NCBI RefSeq assembly: GCF_900104065.1
Contig: NZ_FNLC01000007.1
Span: 62,001 to 126,000 of the forward strand
Length of the DNA stretch: 64,000 nucleotides
Reading direction: 5' to 3'
Origin: Natronobacterium texcoconense
GTDB lineage: Archaea > Halobacteriota > Halobacteria > Halobacteriales > Natrialbaceae
The translations under genes were made by a program, and so were the position numbers. Below are positions 48,548 through 58,003 of the stretch, piece by piece; the stretch's first letter is position 1, and the number at the start of each line of letters is the position of its first letter. Under the pieces are notes generated by a model. It ran no database searches, was not told where the DNA came from, and saw nothing but the letters and a program-made list of their open reading frames with translations.

Positions 48548-51235
48548 TCAGAACACCGTCCGTGAAAGTCGCTCGCGGAGGGCGTCGTGCTCGAACAGCC
48601 GTTCGACCGCATCGAACACCACCAGGGACGCATAAAGGGCCACGACCGCTTCGCGTTCGCGGTCGGTATCGTCGAAGAGTTCCCAGGCACGCTGGTGCAT
48701 CTCCCGTGCCGGCGCGGTCTCGGAGACGTCCTGCCGGGCGTCTTCGATCCGTTCTCCGACTGCGTTGTACCGTTCTTTGAGTTCTCTCCGTTGCTCCTTC
48801 GGCTCCGCCTCGAGCCGCTCGAACAGCTCGAACAGTTCCTCGAGTTCGTACTCGCCGCGCCAGCGAACGCCGGGATCGGGCATGTCCGCACAGGCAGCAA
48901 AGAGGTCGATAGTTCGCTTCGTCGTCATCGCATCGTTGATCGCATCCGTCGTCCTCGCGGCGGTCTCGAGAATCGCGTTGGCGAGCACGTCCGGATCGAC
49001 GTCGACGTCGCTGTCCACGAACAGGTGACCGGAGTCGGGAATCGACTCGACGGCCTCGAGCATCGATTCGACGACCGACGCGTAGTACGCCGGGATAGCC
49101 GTATCGCGCCCGGAGTGGACGGTCAGCGACTCGAGATCCTGCCGGATGCGGTCGATCCGGACGGCCTGGTCGTCTTTCCCGCTCGAGAGCGTCCAGGTGA
49201 ACTGAGCGTTTACCGACGCGTCCACGGTATCGTCTTCCGTGACTGTGAGCGGTGCTTCGTCGTCGTCGAATACCTCGTGGTAGCCGTCCGGTGCTGGAAT
49301 CTCGGCCCGATAGTTGCCGATCAGTACGTCACCTTCAACGACGCCGTTGCTGTCGGGTTCGACTGGAATATCGTTGGCGCGATGATCCGGAAACGGCTCG
49401 TTCTCGTTCGGGACGAGTCGGAGTGACAGCCATTCGTTCGGAACGCCGTCGATCCGCGAAGTGACCCGAACCCGCCCCGTTCGGGACGGGAGTGCGACCG
49501 TCGAATCTTCGTTACGACCGAACCGAACGGTCTCCGTTCGACTCTCGTACTTCTCGTGGCTGACCTCGACCTCGACGCTCGAGCCGTCCTCCGTCGGCTC
49601 GACCGTGACAGTGCCGTCGCCGTGTTGCTTTAGTTCCGTATCTGGTTCGCCAACGACGTCGACGGTTGCTTCGGGAATCGTCTTCTGTTTTTTCGACTTG
49701 CGGGTTGTCGACTCGTCGACGATAGTAACCGTCGTCGGAGAGGTGATCGCGAGGGTGGCGGACGAGCTACGGTGACTCACTTCGACGGGCTCGGACGAAT
49801 GGGAGCCGTCCGTCGCCCACAGCTTCCACACGCCCCGTTCCGGGAGCGGAACCGGTCCGCTTCCGTTCTCGACGCGTTCCTTACCGCCGAGGCTGCTATC
49901 GCTCGCGTGTTCGTACTTGACTGTCACGTCTTCGTCGATATCCCGGGTTCCGTCGGTGATCGTGACGGTTGCCGTGAATCCCGGCTCTTCGGGCTCCGGA
50001 CTCGAGCCGAACCGCCGGTAGGTCGCTGGCGCGACGATCGTTCCGAGGAGGACGGCGATCCCGCCGAGGAGGTGCTCGATAGAGAAGTCGTTGATCGGAT
50101 CCAGTGAAATATCGTTCAGGTAGAAGACACTGATCGTCGCCGCAGCCGTCAGACAGAGGCCGATGACTGCGAAAAGTGCGAGATTCACTGCCGTTGCAGC
50201 CCTGAATTTGCTGCCGACGGCACCCAGGCTGGTTCCGATAACCAGCGAGAGGACCAACGGTGCGACGAGCGCTAGTTCCTCGATGGACGGCAGTGACAGT
50301 CCGTCGTCGAGTTCGGACGTCTCGACCGTCGCGACGCCCGCCGCAGTCTGTAGCAGAAGTTCGTCGCCGGCATCCTTTCCCTCGATCTCGAGTTCGAGCT
50401 GTCCGTTCTCGCCGATCTCGCCGCCGGCGTACGTGTAGTTCTGACCCTCGACCGGTTCGGGGACGACAGACGTGACCTCGAGTCCGGCGACACCCTGCTG
50501 GAACTCGAGTGTGTTCCCGTCGACGGACGCCGTGAGTGCGAACGGACCGGGGTACTCGAGATTGTCCTCTTCGACGACGGTTTCGTCGTCGGAGTTGGTC
50601 ACGGTGATCGAAACGCTGTCGCCGGGTGACAGCGAATCGAGTCCGTACACGCCTGGTCGGAGCCGTTCGGTAGTATCGGCGCCCTCTACGTCCACGTCGT
50701 ACTCCTCTCCGCCGAGCAGCGGGTGCCAGACGGCGAGCTGACCGTCGACGGCCCGGATATCTGCTTCGAGAGGGAGTGTCCCGCCGTCTATCTTCTCGCC
50801 GTCGCTCGTTCGAACCTCGAGTTCGATCTCGTCACCGGGTTCGACGTCGGGGGGCCCGTCGTACTCGATGGCAAGCTGGTTTCCGTTGACGACGGTCGCC
50901 TCGAGTGGGTCGTCGTCGGAGGCGGTAACGGTGACGTTGATTTCGTCACCCGGTTCCAAGCCGGTCGTTTCGGAGCCGTTCAACGGCACGCGGAGTACGT
51001 CGGTCGCGTTCTCGTCGTCGCCGGCCCCGTCGATCCAGACTGGCACGTCCTCGTCGAAGGAGACGTCGTACGACGGTGCGGTTTCGTTCTCGGCTGTGTC
51101 TTCTCCCCCGTCGTCAGCCGCTGCAACGCCCGGGGCGACTGCGCCGGCGAGCGCGAGCGCCACGACGACGGCGACCACGACGAGGCCCGCTCTCACGACA
51201 GTCGTTCGAACGTCGGTTGTGTGTTGTGCGTCCAT
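48548..51235 (-). CDS. large membrane protein with Ig-like ectodomain and cytoplasmic helical tail
   Basis: An 895-residue protein. Signal peptide (12-40), an extracytoplasmic beta-rich region (~55-315), three membrane helices (~321-339, 349-371, 388-405), then a ~490-residue cytoplasmic half. That half begins with more Ig-like modules ('VTITDGTRDIDEDVTVKYEH'), goes on to carboxypeptidase-regulatory-like segments ('VEGDVLIGNYRAEIPAPDGY') and ends in an alpha-helical part ('YELEELFELFERLEAEPKEQ'). It is placed directly after the first tubulin-like gene and could link it to the membrane. Confidence 0.75.
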   Translation of the reverse strand: MDAQHTTDVRTTVVRAGLVVVAVVVALALAGAVAPGVAAADDGGEDTAENETAPSYDVSFDEDVPVWIDGAGDDENATDVLRVPLNGSETTGLEPGDEINVTVTASDDDPLEATVVNGNQLAIEYDGPPDVEPGDEIELEVRTSDGEKIDGGTLPLEADIRAVDGQLAVWHPLLGGEEYDVDVEGADTTERLRPGVYGLDSLSPGDSVSITVTNSDDETVVEEDNLEYPGPFALTASVDGNTLEFQQGVAGLEVTSVVPEPVEGQNYTYAGGEIGENGQLELEIEGKDAGDELLLQTAAGVATVETSELDDGLSLPSIEELALVAPLVLSLVIGTSLGAVGSKFRAATAVNLALFAVIGLCLTAAATISVFYLNDISLDPINDFSIEHLLGGIAVLLGTIVAPATYRRFGSSPEPEEPGFTATVTITDGTRDIDEDVTVKYEHASDSSLGGKERVENGSGPVPLPERGVWKLWATDGSHSSEPVEVSHRSSSATLAITSPTTVTIVDESTTRKSKKQKTIPEATVDVVGEPDTELKQHGDGTVTVEPTEDGSSVEVEVSHEKYESRTETVRFGRNEDSTVALPSRTGRVRVTSRIDGVPNEWLSLRLVPNENEPFPDHRANDIPVEPDSNGVVEGDVLIGNYRAEIPAPDGYHEVFDDDEAPLTVTEDDTVDASVNAQFTWTLSSGKDDQAVRIDRIRQDLESLTVHSGRDTAIPAYYASVVESMLEAVESIPDSGHLFVDSDVDVDPDVLANAILETAARTTDAINDAMTTKRTIDLFAACADMPDPGVRWRGEYELEELFELFERLEAEPKEQRRELKERYNAVGERIEDARQDVSETAPAREMHQRAWELFDDTDREREAVVALYASLVVFDAVERLFEHDALRERLSRTVF

Positions 51236-51241
51236 GGCTCG

Positions 51242-52471
51242 TCACTCCGCGTTCCGGTCGACGTACGACTCGAGGTTGTCGACGATGCGATCCAGTTCGC
51301 TCTCGCTGAGGTCGCTCTCGCCACGGCCACCACCGGCGAGACTGTCGCCGAGCATCTCGAACTCGTCCCAGGAGTGCTCGAGCAGCGGGTTCAGGTCGAA
51401 GCCGCCGAGCAACAGCAGGACGTCGACGTCGCTTCCGCGGCCCCGTTTCGGCGTGAGGCTGGCCTGTCCAGCGACGTTGATGTCGTGTTTCTCCGTCCAG
51501 TCGCGGAAGGCCCCGTAGACGTCTGGTTCGGTAATCGCGTCGTTCTCGATCATGCTCTCGGGGGCGCGAACGATCGCGTATGCTGCCTGCGTCGTGCCGA
51601 CGTCCATCGGCACGTACGTGTTCCCTGCGGCCTGGTCGAGCATGTACTCGAGTTCGTACACTTCGCCGTTGAGGTCCGTCGCGACCGCTGGCGTGAAGTG
51701 GTAGGCGTCCATCTGGGACGGGATCGTCACGTAATCTTTCACGTCGATCACGCTTCGGGTCTCGCGGCCGGCGCCGATCATCAGGTCGACCGCGGTGATG
51801 ATCGCGTCGTTGATCGAGTCGTAGTGACGGCCGTTGCCGTTCTCCTCGTCGTCGAGGTGGGAGTTTGCAGCGAGCAGGACCATGTCGGCGTTCTGTCCGC
51901 CATCGTCGACCCGGAGCAGCCGAGAGAGCCCACAGACCGCGTTGAAGTGTCGCTGCGGCGGCTCGGTGTAGTAGGGCCAGACGCCGAAGGCAGTGTGGAT
52001 CACGCTGTCCATCCACTCTTCGGCCGCGCCGTCGTCGTCCAGGTCCTCGAGACCGTGTTTGAACTGGTCGACGACGTAGGGAATCGACCCGTTTCCGGTA
52101 CCGCCGCCGAGCGTGGCGACGTGCATGAACGCGTCGGCGTGTCCGAAGTTGTCCTTGATCCGGTTGACGATCCGATCGAGGCTCTCGCGGGCACAGGCCT
52201 CCCCGTTCGGGAAGAAGTTCCCGGCTCCCTGCTGGGAACCGAATTCGAGGGCGTACGATCCCATCATCTCCTCCTCTCCCTGTTCGTCGTGTAACTGCTC
52301 TCGCATCCGGTCGATCGTGTTCCGGAGGTCCGCCCGGTTCGTGTTCATCACCAGGATCCGGTCGTCGATTCCCGGATTCTCTGTTCGGTCGAAAAACTGC
52401 GACGTGATCCGTCCGCCACCCTCTCCCGAGGCGATGACGCTCCATCTCGTAAACGTGTCCGTTGGTGCCAT
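51242..52471 (-). CDS. tubulin/FtsZ-superfamily protein 1 of the system
   Basis: A 409-residue protein with the superfamily's GTP-binding landmarks: 'VIASGEGGGRITSQFFDR' (loop 1, 12-29), 'LVMNTNRADL' and the tubulin signature 'ATLGGGTGNGSIPYVV' (GGGTGNG at 122-128). A helix-7-type region, 'HYDSINDAIITAVDLMIG', follows. The extra inserts and lack of FtsZ/CetZ C-terminal motifs place it with divergent tubulin-like families (Tubulin_2-like) rather than FtsZ1/2 or CetZ. A GTP-binding, possibly polymerising component. It follows the 698-residue membrane protein gene with 1 nt between. Confidence 0.82.
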   Translation of the reverse strand: MAPTDTFTRWSVIASGEGGGRITSQFFDRTENPGIDDRILVMNTNRADLRNTIDRMREQLHDEQGEEEMMGSYALEFGSQQGAGNFFPNGEACARESLDRIVNRIKDNFGHADAFMHVATLGGGTGNGSIPYVVDQFKHGLEDLDDDGAAEEWMDSVIHTAFGVWPYYTEPPQRHFNAVCGLSRLLRVDDGGQNADMVLLAANSHLDDEENGNGRHYDSINDAIITAVDLMIGAGRETRSVIDVKDYVTIPSQMDAYHFTPAVATDLNGEVYELEYMLDQAAGNTYVPMDVGTTQAAYAIVRAPESMIENDAITEPDVYGAFRDWTEKHDINVAGQASLTPKRGRGSDVDVLLLLGGFDLNPLLEHSWDEFEMLGDSLAGGGRGESDLSESELDRIVDNLESYVDRNAE

Positions 52472-52472
52472 G

Positions 52473-54569
52473 TTACTGTATCTCGATCGCTGTTTCGGTG
52501 GTCGTCACGCTGTGCTCCGTCTCGTCGATCGTCGCGATCACATCCCGGATAATCGAGTCGGACACCGGTGCCGAGAGGAAGTTCTGTCTGAGTTCGTCGA
52601 AGGGAAGTCGATCACCCGACTCGACGTTGTACTCGAGAACGTTCGTCAACTCCCGCTCGAGTTCTTCGCGGTCGTAGACGACGATTTCGTCGCCGTCCCG
52701 GTAGACGTCGTACTCGGTACGCTCGCTCCATGTCGCGAGCAGACACGGCGCGTGTGGGTCTCGCACCGGGAGGTCCATCGTCGTCGAGACGTACCCTTCC
52801 TCGTCGAACAGGTCCTCGAGGTGGGGCCGCATCTCCGGGAGCACCTCCTCGATGTCCGTATCGAGGTCTCCACAGAGTTGCTCCTGGAGGCTTCGCTCGG
52901 TGAACTCGAGGTCGATCTCGGTGCCGTCGTCGATCTCAATCTCCCGTTCGACGATGCCGAACGCCTCGTCGCCCGGATCGGCGACGAGCGTGTGGGTGCC
53001 CGCGGGCACGTCCTCGAACGTTATCGTGCCGGCGACTCGCGTCTCGACGGTTTCGGTCGCCGCGTAGCCGCCGGTCAGTTCGATCGTCGCCGTCCGGACG
53101 TCGCCGCCGCGTTCGTACGCGACGTCGACGGTGAGTTCGTACGTCTCGACGTCGCCACGTCGAAGGACGGGCACGTCGGGATCGAACTCGACGCCCTCGT
53201 TCCGACGGAAGTAGAGCCCGAGGAACTGGTCTGCGTGGCGCATCGGCAACTCCTCGCCGGTCACTTCGCCCTCGCGCTCGAGCGTCTCCTCGATCGTCTC
53301 GGCGACGTCGTCGTAGGCGTCGACGACCGCCGCTTTGGTGCTCGCCGTCTCGAGGGCCTCGACCAGTTGCGTCGCGACTTCGCTCCAGCGGTCGGTAAAC
53401 GCCTCGAGATCGCCGATTTCCTCGAGTTCGTCGACGAAGCGTTCACCGACGACCGACGGCTCGCTGTAGTAGCCCGACGGGAGATCGGCGTCTCGGAGCG
53501 TCTCCACGTCGTCCGCGAGGTCACCTTCCATCGCGGCGATCACGTCGACGCACGTCCGGCGCAGGTCCGCGCGTGGCCGACTCAGTTCCGCCAGATCCAG
53601 CGCCGAGTCGAGTTCCTCGACGGTCGACTCGATGCGATCGATCTCGTCGACGTAGTCGGCGTCGACGTGGGCGTCGACTCCGGTCCGATCGACGGCGTCG
53701 ATCAGGGACCGCAACGTCTCGCGTTCCTCCTCGAACGACCCGGAGAACTGATCGCGAAGCCGGTCCCGCGCCTCGAGGATCGATTCGACGGCGTCGTCGA
53801 ACGCGTCTTCGTCGAGGGCCTCGCGTGCGTCTTCGAGGTCGCGATCGATGGTGTCCGCGTCGTCGGGACGAACGTCTCCCCGCCCCATCTCGCGGACGGT
53901 GCCGATCGCGTCCTCGAACGATTCCGTCGCCTCCGTCCGGAGGGCCTCGATCGCGTCTCGACACTCCGGCACCGAGGCTTCCCGCTCCGGATCGAGTTCG
54001 GGATAGGCGTCGTGGTCGGCGTCTGCGAGGTCGACCTCTTCCAGGCGCTCGAGTGCAGCCTGGATTCGCGATCGTTCGCCGGCACCGAACTCGCGGAACG
54101 AAGACGCAACGTCATCCTCGAGGGTCTCGATCTCGGTCGATAGCCGTTCGAACTCCTGGAGGTCGCCGTTCTTGACGCCCTTTCCGAGGTCGAACGCGCC
54201 CGACTCGAGGTCGACGGTGACGCCCTGCGTCTCGAAGTCACCCGCGATCGACTCCATCCGGGCGTCGACGCCAGGATTCCAGTCGGCGTAGGCGCTCTCG
54301 AGGCTGTTTACCCGTCGAACGCACTGCTGGAACTCCTCGGCGACCGACCGGGCGCGGGTGCGGACGAACTGCTGTTCGCTGGTGCCGCTGCGGGCGACGA
54401 CGCCGCGGACGTACAGCGTGATCCCGGTGACGACGACCAGCGGGATGCCCACGAGCACGAACCAGGTCGCGGCCTGTGAGCCGGACCAGACGAAGATACC
54501 GGCACCGAGCGCCGCCGCGAGGACGACGAGTCCGCCGATTCCGGCGGCAGTCTTCCCGTTCCCGTTCAT
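52473..54569 (-). CDS. membrane-anchored cytoplasmic coiled-coil protein
   Basis: A 698-residue protein with two N-terminal membrane helices (~10-28 and 34-55), then ~640 cytoplasmic residues. These include a long acidic helical region (~60-440; 'DLEDAREALDEDAFDDAVES'), a beta-sandwich module ('TYELTVDVAYERGGDVRTAT' and 'GTITFEDVPAGTHTLVADPG') and a C-terminal alpha/beta part ('YDVYRDGDEIVVYDREELER'). The spectrin/septation-ring-like layout suits a membrane tether for filaments. It overlaps the upstream gene by 4 nt. Confidence 0.72.
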   Translation of the reverse strand: MNGNGKTAAGIGGLVVLAAALGAGIFVWSGSQAATWFVLVGIPLVVVTGITLYVRGVVARSGTSEQQFVRTRARSVAEEFQQCVRRVNSLESAYADWNPGVDARMESIAGDFETQGVTVDLESGAFDLGKGVKNGDLQEFERLSTEIETLEDDVASSFREFGAGERSRIQAALERLEEVDLADADHDAYPELDPEREASVPECRDAIEALRTEATESFEDAIGTVREMGRGDVRPDDADTIDRDLEDAREALDEDAFDDAVESILEARDRLRDQFSGSFEEERETLRSLIDAVDRTGVDAHVDADYVDEIDRIESTVEELDSALDLAELSRPRADLRRTCVDVIAAMEGDLADDVETLRDADLPSGYYSEPSVVGERFVDELEEIGDLEAFTDRWSEVATQLVEALETASTKAAVVDAYDDVAETIEETLEREGEVTGEELPMRHADQFLGLYFRRNEGVEFDPDVPVLRRGDVETYELTVDVAYERGGDVRTATIELTGGYAATETVETRVAGTITFEDVPAGTHTLVADPGDEAFGIVEREIEIDDGTEIDLEFTERSLQEQLCGDLDTDIEEVLPEMRPHLEDLFDEEGYVSTTMDLPVRDPHAPCLLATWSERTEYDVYRDGDEIVVYDREELERELTNVLEYNVESGDRLPFDELRQNFLSAPVSDSIIRDVIATIDETEHSVTTTETAIEIQ

Positions 54570-55300
54570 CGGATCACCCCCAGCAACTCGACGTCGACTC
54601 CGAAGTGGAGAACGAAGACGGCGATTCCCGCTATTGCGAGGACGAGTCCGAGCAGGATCGGCAACAGTGCCGTCTTCCGGTCGTAACTGACGTCCCGGCT
54701 CAGCTTCATCTTCTCGTCGACGCGCCTCGCGGCGATCAACGGCAGTGCAGCGCCGGCGACGGAACCGACGAGCAGGCCGCCGAGAAGCGGCCCGAACAGA
54801 GCGATCTGAACCGTCGATTTCGGCTCGTTGCGCTCGCTCTCTACCGCATCCACGTACTCGTCTGTCGCGTTCGCGAGCGCCTCGGTTCGCTGAGTACGCT
54901 GTGTGTCGATCGTCTCGATCACACCGACCGTCCCCGTCGCGTTCCCCGCTTTCGTCTCGCTTCGTAGGTAATTCACGAACGCAATCTCGTCTTCGGTCAT
55001 GTTCTGGTTCCGGTCGTCGAGGCGCTCGAGCGTCGCATTCGCGTTGTCCAGCGCTTCCTCGAAGTTCGTCTCGTCGTCTTCGATCGCTGCGATCGACTCG
55101 TTCAACTGATCGATCTCGTCCTGAAGGCGGTCCGACGACTCGAGATACTGCTCCTCGTGAGACTCGTACTCGCCGTCGCTTTCCGTGATCCAGTCGACGT
55201 CCTCGAGTTCGGAACTGTCTGCCGCGACAGTGCCGCCGACGATGGCGATTCCGACCGCTAGTACCGTCACGAGAATCAGGGCTCGCGTCGCACTAGTCAT
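54566..55300 (-). CDS. exported coiled-coil protein with two C-terminal membrane helices
   Basis: A 244-residue protein. Signal peptide (1-27), an extracytoplasmic coiled coil (~35-160; 'QDEIDQLNESIAAIEDDETN' and 'NANATLERLDDRNQNMTEDE'), a helix at ~166-190 and another at ~210-236, with the basic loop 'ARRVDEKMKLSRDVSYDRK' between them in the cytoplasm. Overlaps neighbours by 8 and 4 nt. Function unknown. Confidence 0.72.
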   Translation of the reverse strand: MTSATRALILVTVLAVGIAIVGGTVAADSSELEDVDWITESDGEYESHEEQYLESSDRLQDEIDQLNESIAAIEDDETNFEEALDNANATLERLDDRNQNMTEDEIAFVNYLRSETKAGNATGTVGVIETIDTQRTQRTEALANATDEYVDAVESERNEPKSTVQIALFGPLLGGLLVGSVAGAALPLIAARRVDEKMKLSRDVSYDRKTALLPILLGLVLAIAGIAVFVLHFGVDVELLGVIR

Positions 55301-55562
55301 GTAACCGCCTCCTGATCTGTCGGTTCTTGTGCCAGTAGGTGAGAGCGCTCGCGACGACGAGTCCGACGCCGAGACCGATCAGGAGTCCGCCAGCGGCGAC
55401 GAATAGTGGATCGGCCGCGAGTTCGAGTGTCGTCTGTGCTCGGTCGGTCGCTCCGGTAGCGTCTCCGATCGGTGATTCGGCCGCTGCGACGCCGACGAAG
55501 CCGAGACACGCCAGCGCGACTGCGAGCGTTCTGGTCGTAGCCCGTCGTAGCCTCCGTTTCAT
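55293..55562 (-). CDS. small exported membrane protein
   Basis: An 89-residue protein. Signal peptide ('TLAVALACLGFVGVAAA'), a short external stretch, one membrane helix (~53-75, 'PLFVAAGGLLIGLGVGLVVA') and a basic cytoplasmic end ('HKNRQIRRRLHD'). It overlaps the tubulin-like gene upstream by 4 nt (ATGA) and the downstream gene by 8 nt, so it is a real, translated member of the operon. Confidence 0.7.
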   Translation of the reverse strand: MKRRLRRATTRTLAVALACLGFVGVAAAESPIGDATGATDRAQTTLELAADPLFVAAGGLLIGLGVGLVVASALTYWHKNRQIRRRLHD

Positions 55563-56842
55563 GCCAGCAACTCCTCCGTCTCCGTCTCGTAGGCGTCTGC
55601 GGCCGCTTCGATCTCCTCGAGGCGGTCGATGTCCTCACGCCGGTAGGTCAGTAGCGTCGTCACCGACGCGAGGTTCCGGTCGCTGAGTGCGACGCCGAGA
55701 TTCACTTCGCTCAGTCCGCAACTGCGCTCTAAGAACTCCTTGACCGTTCCCGTCTCGATACTGTACGGTCCGGCCTCGAGGTTCGCGCTCGGAGCCCTGA
55801 CGAGCGAGATGGCCTTCTGTGCGTCGTCGACGTCCGCGTTCGCGAGCGTCTGTTTCGACGCCGACAGCCGGGACAGCGCGGCGCTGTCGATCTCTCGCTT
55901 GCCGACGAACGGCAACAGGTAGCCCGGCAACGATCGGGTCATCGTCACCGATCGTCCGATCGCGCCGTACCCCGGCTTCGAGTCGTCGGTGCCGACGCCG
56001 AACGACAGCGAGGTTACGATGTCCCGAACGTCGATGTCGGGTGTGTCGATTCCCTCGACCTCGCTCGCGTCGACGCTGCTGAGCATCGGGCCGGCGACCA
56101 TGTCGTGGATCGCCGCCGCGACGTACTCGTTGTACTCGCCGAACTCGCCGCCGGCGGAGTCGAGATACGAGATGCGCTGGTTGTCGACGAGGATGATGCC
56201 GTCGACCTCCTCCTCGAGCCGATTCAGGCCGTAGCGGGCGTTCCAGGCCTGTCGGCCGGCGGTCGTCTCCTCGTCGTCGGAACCGCTGCTCCCCTGCATG
56301 TTCGGCAGGATGGCGACGGCGATGATCTTCGTGTTATCGTCCGTGAACGCCTTGATCTCCCGTGCGAGGTGTGGGCTGATGCCACAGCCGGTTCCACCGC
56401 CGAGTCCGAGAAAGAGGAAGGCAAACTGGATCGTATCGGACCGGCCGCGGTCGGCCGCGTTGCCGCCGGATTCGTCGTACTCCGACTCGAAGCCGCGCTC
56501 GAACTTCTCGCTGAAGATCGTCTGTAGCTCCGAGGTGTGGTCGTCCATCACCTCGTCGGCCGCGGCGGGGTTGCGCCCGAAGCCGCCGGTAACCATCTCC
56601 TCGAAGCCGGGTTCGGTTCCCTGAACCAGGCCGTGCTGTTCCGCGATGCCGTACTGATCTTCGGCGGGCACGTTCGACAGGTTCTGGAGGTCCCGCATCG
56701 TCGAGTTAAAGACCAGCGGTCGACCGAGCGTCGAGATGTCGGTCGATTCGAACAGCCCTAACATCGAGTCGTCGGTATAATCGAAGATCGCATCGACGAT
56801 CGCTCCCCCTGCCTGTCCCGCCCCTACGAACAGGTATGTCAT
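55559..56842 (-). CDS. tubulin/FtsZ-superfamily protein 2 of the system
   Basis: A 427-residue protein with the clearest GTPase motifs of the three. 'LFVGAGQAGGAIVDAIFD' (loop 1; the GxGQAGG form is shared with tubulin and CetZ), 'VFNSTMRDLQNL' and 'FLGLGGGTGCGISPHLA' (GGGTGCG at 148-154). 'VAILPN' and the central helix 'NEYVAAAIHDMV' follow. Like the other two it lacks FtsZ C-terminal motifs. It heads the leftward eight-gene run and probably has its own promoter in the AT-rich gap upstream. Confidence 0.85.
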   Translation of the reverse strand: MTYLFVGAGQAGGAIVDAIFDYTDDSMLGLFESTDISTLGRPLVFNSTMRDLQNLSNVPAEDQYGIAEQHGLVQGTEPGFEEMVTGGFGRNPAAADEVMDDHTSELQTIFSEKFERGFESEYDESGGNAADRGRSDTIQFAFLFLGLGGGTGCGISPHLAREIKAFTDDNTKIIAVAILPNMQGSSGSDDEETTAGRQAWNARYGLNRLEEEVDGIILVDNQRISYLDSAGGEFGEYNEYVAAAIHDMVAGPMLSSVDASEVEGIDTPDIDVRDIVTSLSFGVGTDDSKPGYGAIGRSVTMTRSLPGYLLPFVGKREIDSAALSRLSASKQTLANADVDDAQKAISLVRAPSANLEAGPYSIETGTVKEFLERSCGLSEVNLGVALSDRNLASVTTLLTYRREDIDRLEEIEAAADAYETETEELLA

Positions 56843-57136
56843 TTGAGTTTCAACTGATTATGTATTTCACACACAAAATAATTGATAGACGATACACGTT
56901 TCGACGGTAGGTAGTAATCGAGTATCACCTAATAAAGATATTGGCTGTTGCTGTTATCTCGTTCTATTCGGACGTTTGGGCGTTAGTTGTGTGGTTTAGA
57001 GAAGTAATATATTCGGGTGGGTTCCGGGTTTCTATTCTCGAGAAAAGACATATGTGGAAACTAATAGTTGTCCGGCCCGTGGAAAACACAATAATACTGG
57101 TACGTTTTTCAGCGTAGCCGGAACGTGACTGCGGGA
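56843..57136. promoter_or_regulatory. AT-rich intergenic region with promoter of the eight-gene run
   Basis: A 294-bp stretch, far more AT-rich than its surroundings. On the minus strand 'aaatacataatc' and 'caattatttt' at about 56858-56882 could be TATA boxes for the tubulin-like gene starting at 56842. Other AT patches near 57020 and 57090 have no matching gene. No ORF of note. Confidence 0.45.
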
Positions 57137-57901
57137 CTATCCTCGAAGTCGCCGAAGCATGACGCTGTACTCGTTGCGGTCGTACAGCTGTTCGACGTAC
57201 GCCAGCAGTTCGTCCGCGGCGGAGAGGAGGCCGACGGCTCGTTCGGGACGTTCGCTCTCGAGTTGCATCGCTTCCTGCCGGAGGTCTCTGGCCAGCGAAA
57301 GGAAGTGGTTGGGAATCGTGTGGTTGTGGTCCGCTCGAACGTTGACGTACTCGTCTTCGATCGTCTCGATACGGGATTCGACGTCCGCCGCCAGCCGGCC
57401 CACGTCACTCGGCTGGTCGGCGGAACGGGCCCGTGCCAGCCGTGGCAACAGCGTCCGATCGTAGAACGTACACTCCTGATACACCGCGTACAGTTGTACG
57501 GCGTCGCCGTTCCGGTCGACCATCGCCTCGAGTTCCCGGATTCGATCCACGAGATGGCGATAGGTCGCCCCGTCTCTGTCCTGAAGCTCCGCCTCGAGCG
57601 AGTCGAGTCGCCGGCGGACGTCACGTTCCCCGATGTCGTCGATGCCCTCGAGCGCTTCTGCCGTCTCGAGTACCTCGATTGCGTCCTGCAGGACGTCTTC
57701 GACGCGCTCGCTCGTTGCGGACGGATCAGAAAGCGTCCGACACAGCCGTATCGCGAGATCGGAATCCAGACGTTCGCGGTTCGCGATCGTTTCGGCAGCC
57801 CTCGTCGCAGGGTGTGATTCCGGCTTCGAGTCTCGTCTTCTACCCCGGTCACGTTCCGATCGAGAGCTGTCGTCAGCGCCAGTGTTCGTGTCGTTCGTCA
57901 T
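57137..57901 (-). CDS. soluble helical protein of the system
   Basis: A 254-residue protein, helical throughout. An Arg/Asp-rich disordered start is followed by 'VEDVLQDAIEVLETAEALEG', 'RRRLDSLEAELQDRDGATYR' and a final pair of helices ('AVGLLSAADELLAYVEQLYD'). No membrane segment, no known domain. It lies between two tubulin-like genes (102 nt after one, 294 nt before the other) and is probably a partner or bundling factor. Confidence 0.65.
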   Translation of the reverse strand: MTNDTNTGADDSSRSERDRGRRRDSKPESHPATRAAETIANRERLDSDLAIRLCRTLSDPSATSERVEDVLQDAIEVLETAEALEGIDDIGERDVRRRLDSLEAELQDRDGATYRHLVDRIRELEAMVDRNGDAVQLYAVYQECTFYDRTLLPRLARARSADQPSDVGRLAADVESRIETIEDEYVNVRADHNHTIPNHFLSLARDLRQEAMQLESERPERAVGLLSAADELLAYVEQLYDRNEYSVMLRRLRG

Positions 57902-58003
57902 GGTTTTCGTGTCGTCGAATCGCCGTCTCTCTCGTTCGATTCCGAACTCCGGTGAGCGAAGCCCGCTTTCCGCTGCTGACGGTGGTCGCGTGCTCGGCTC
58001 GGT

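Noticed and set aside
52113-54143. A 676-codon plus-strand frame opposite the coiled-coil membrane protein
   Set aside because: It is antisense to the gene at 52473-54569, which fits the operon by overlaps; the mirror frame has no family features.
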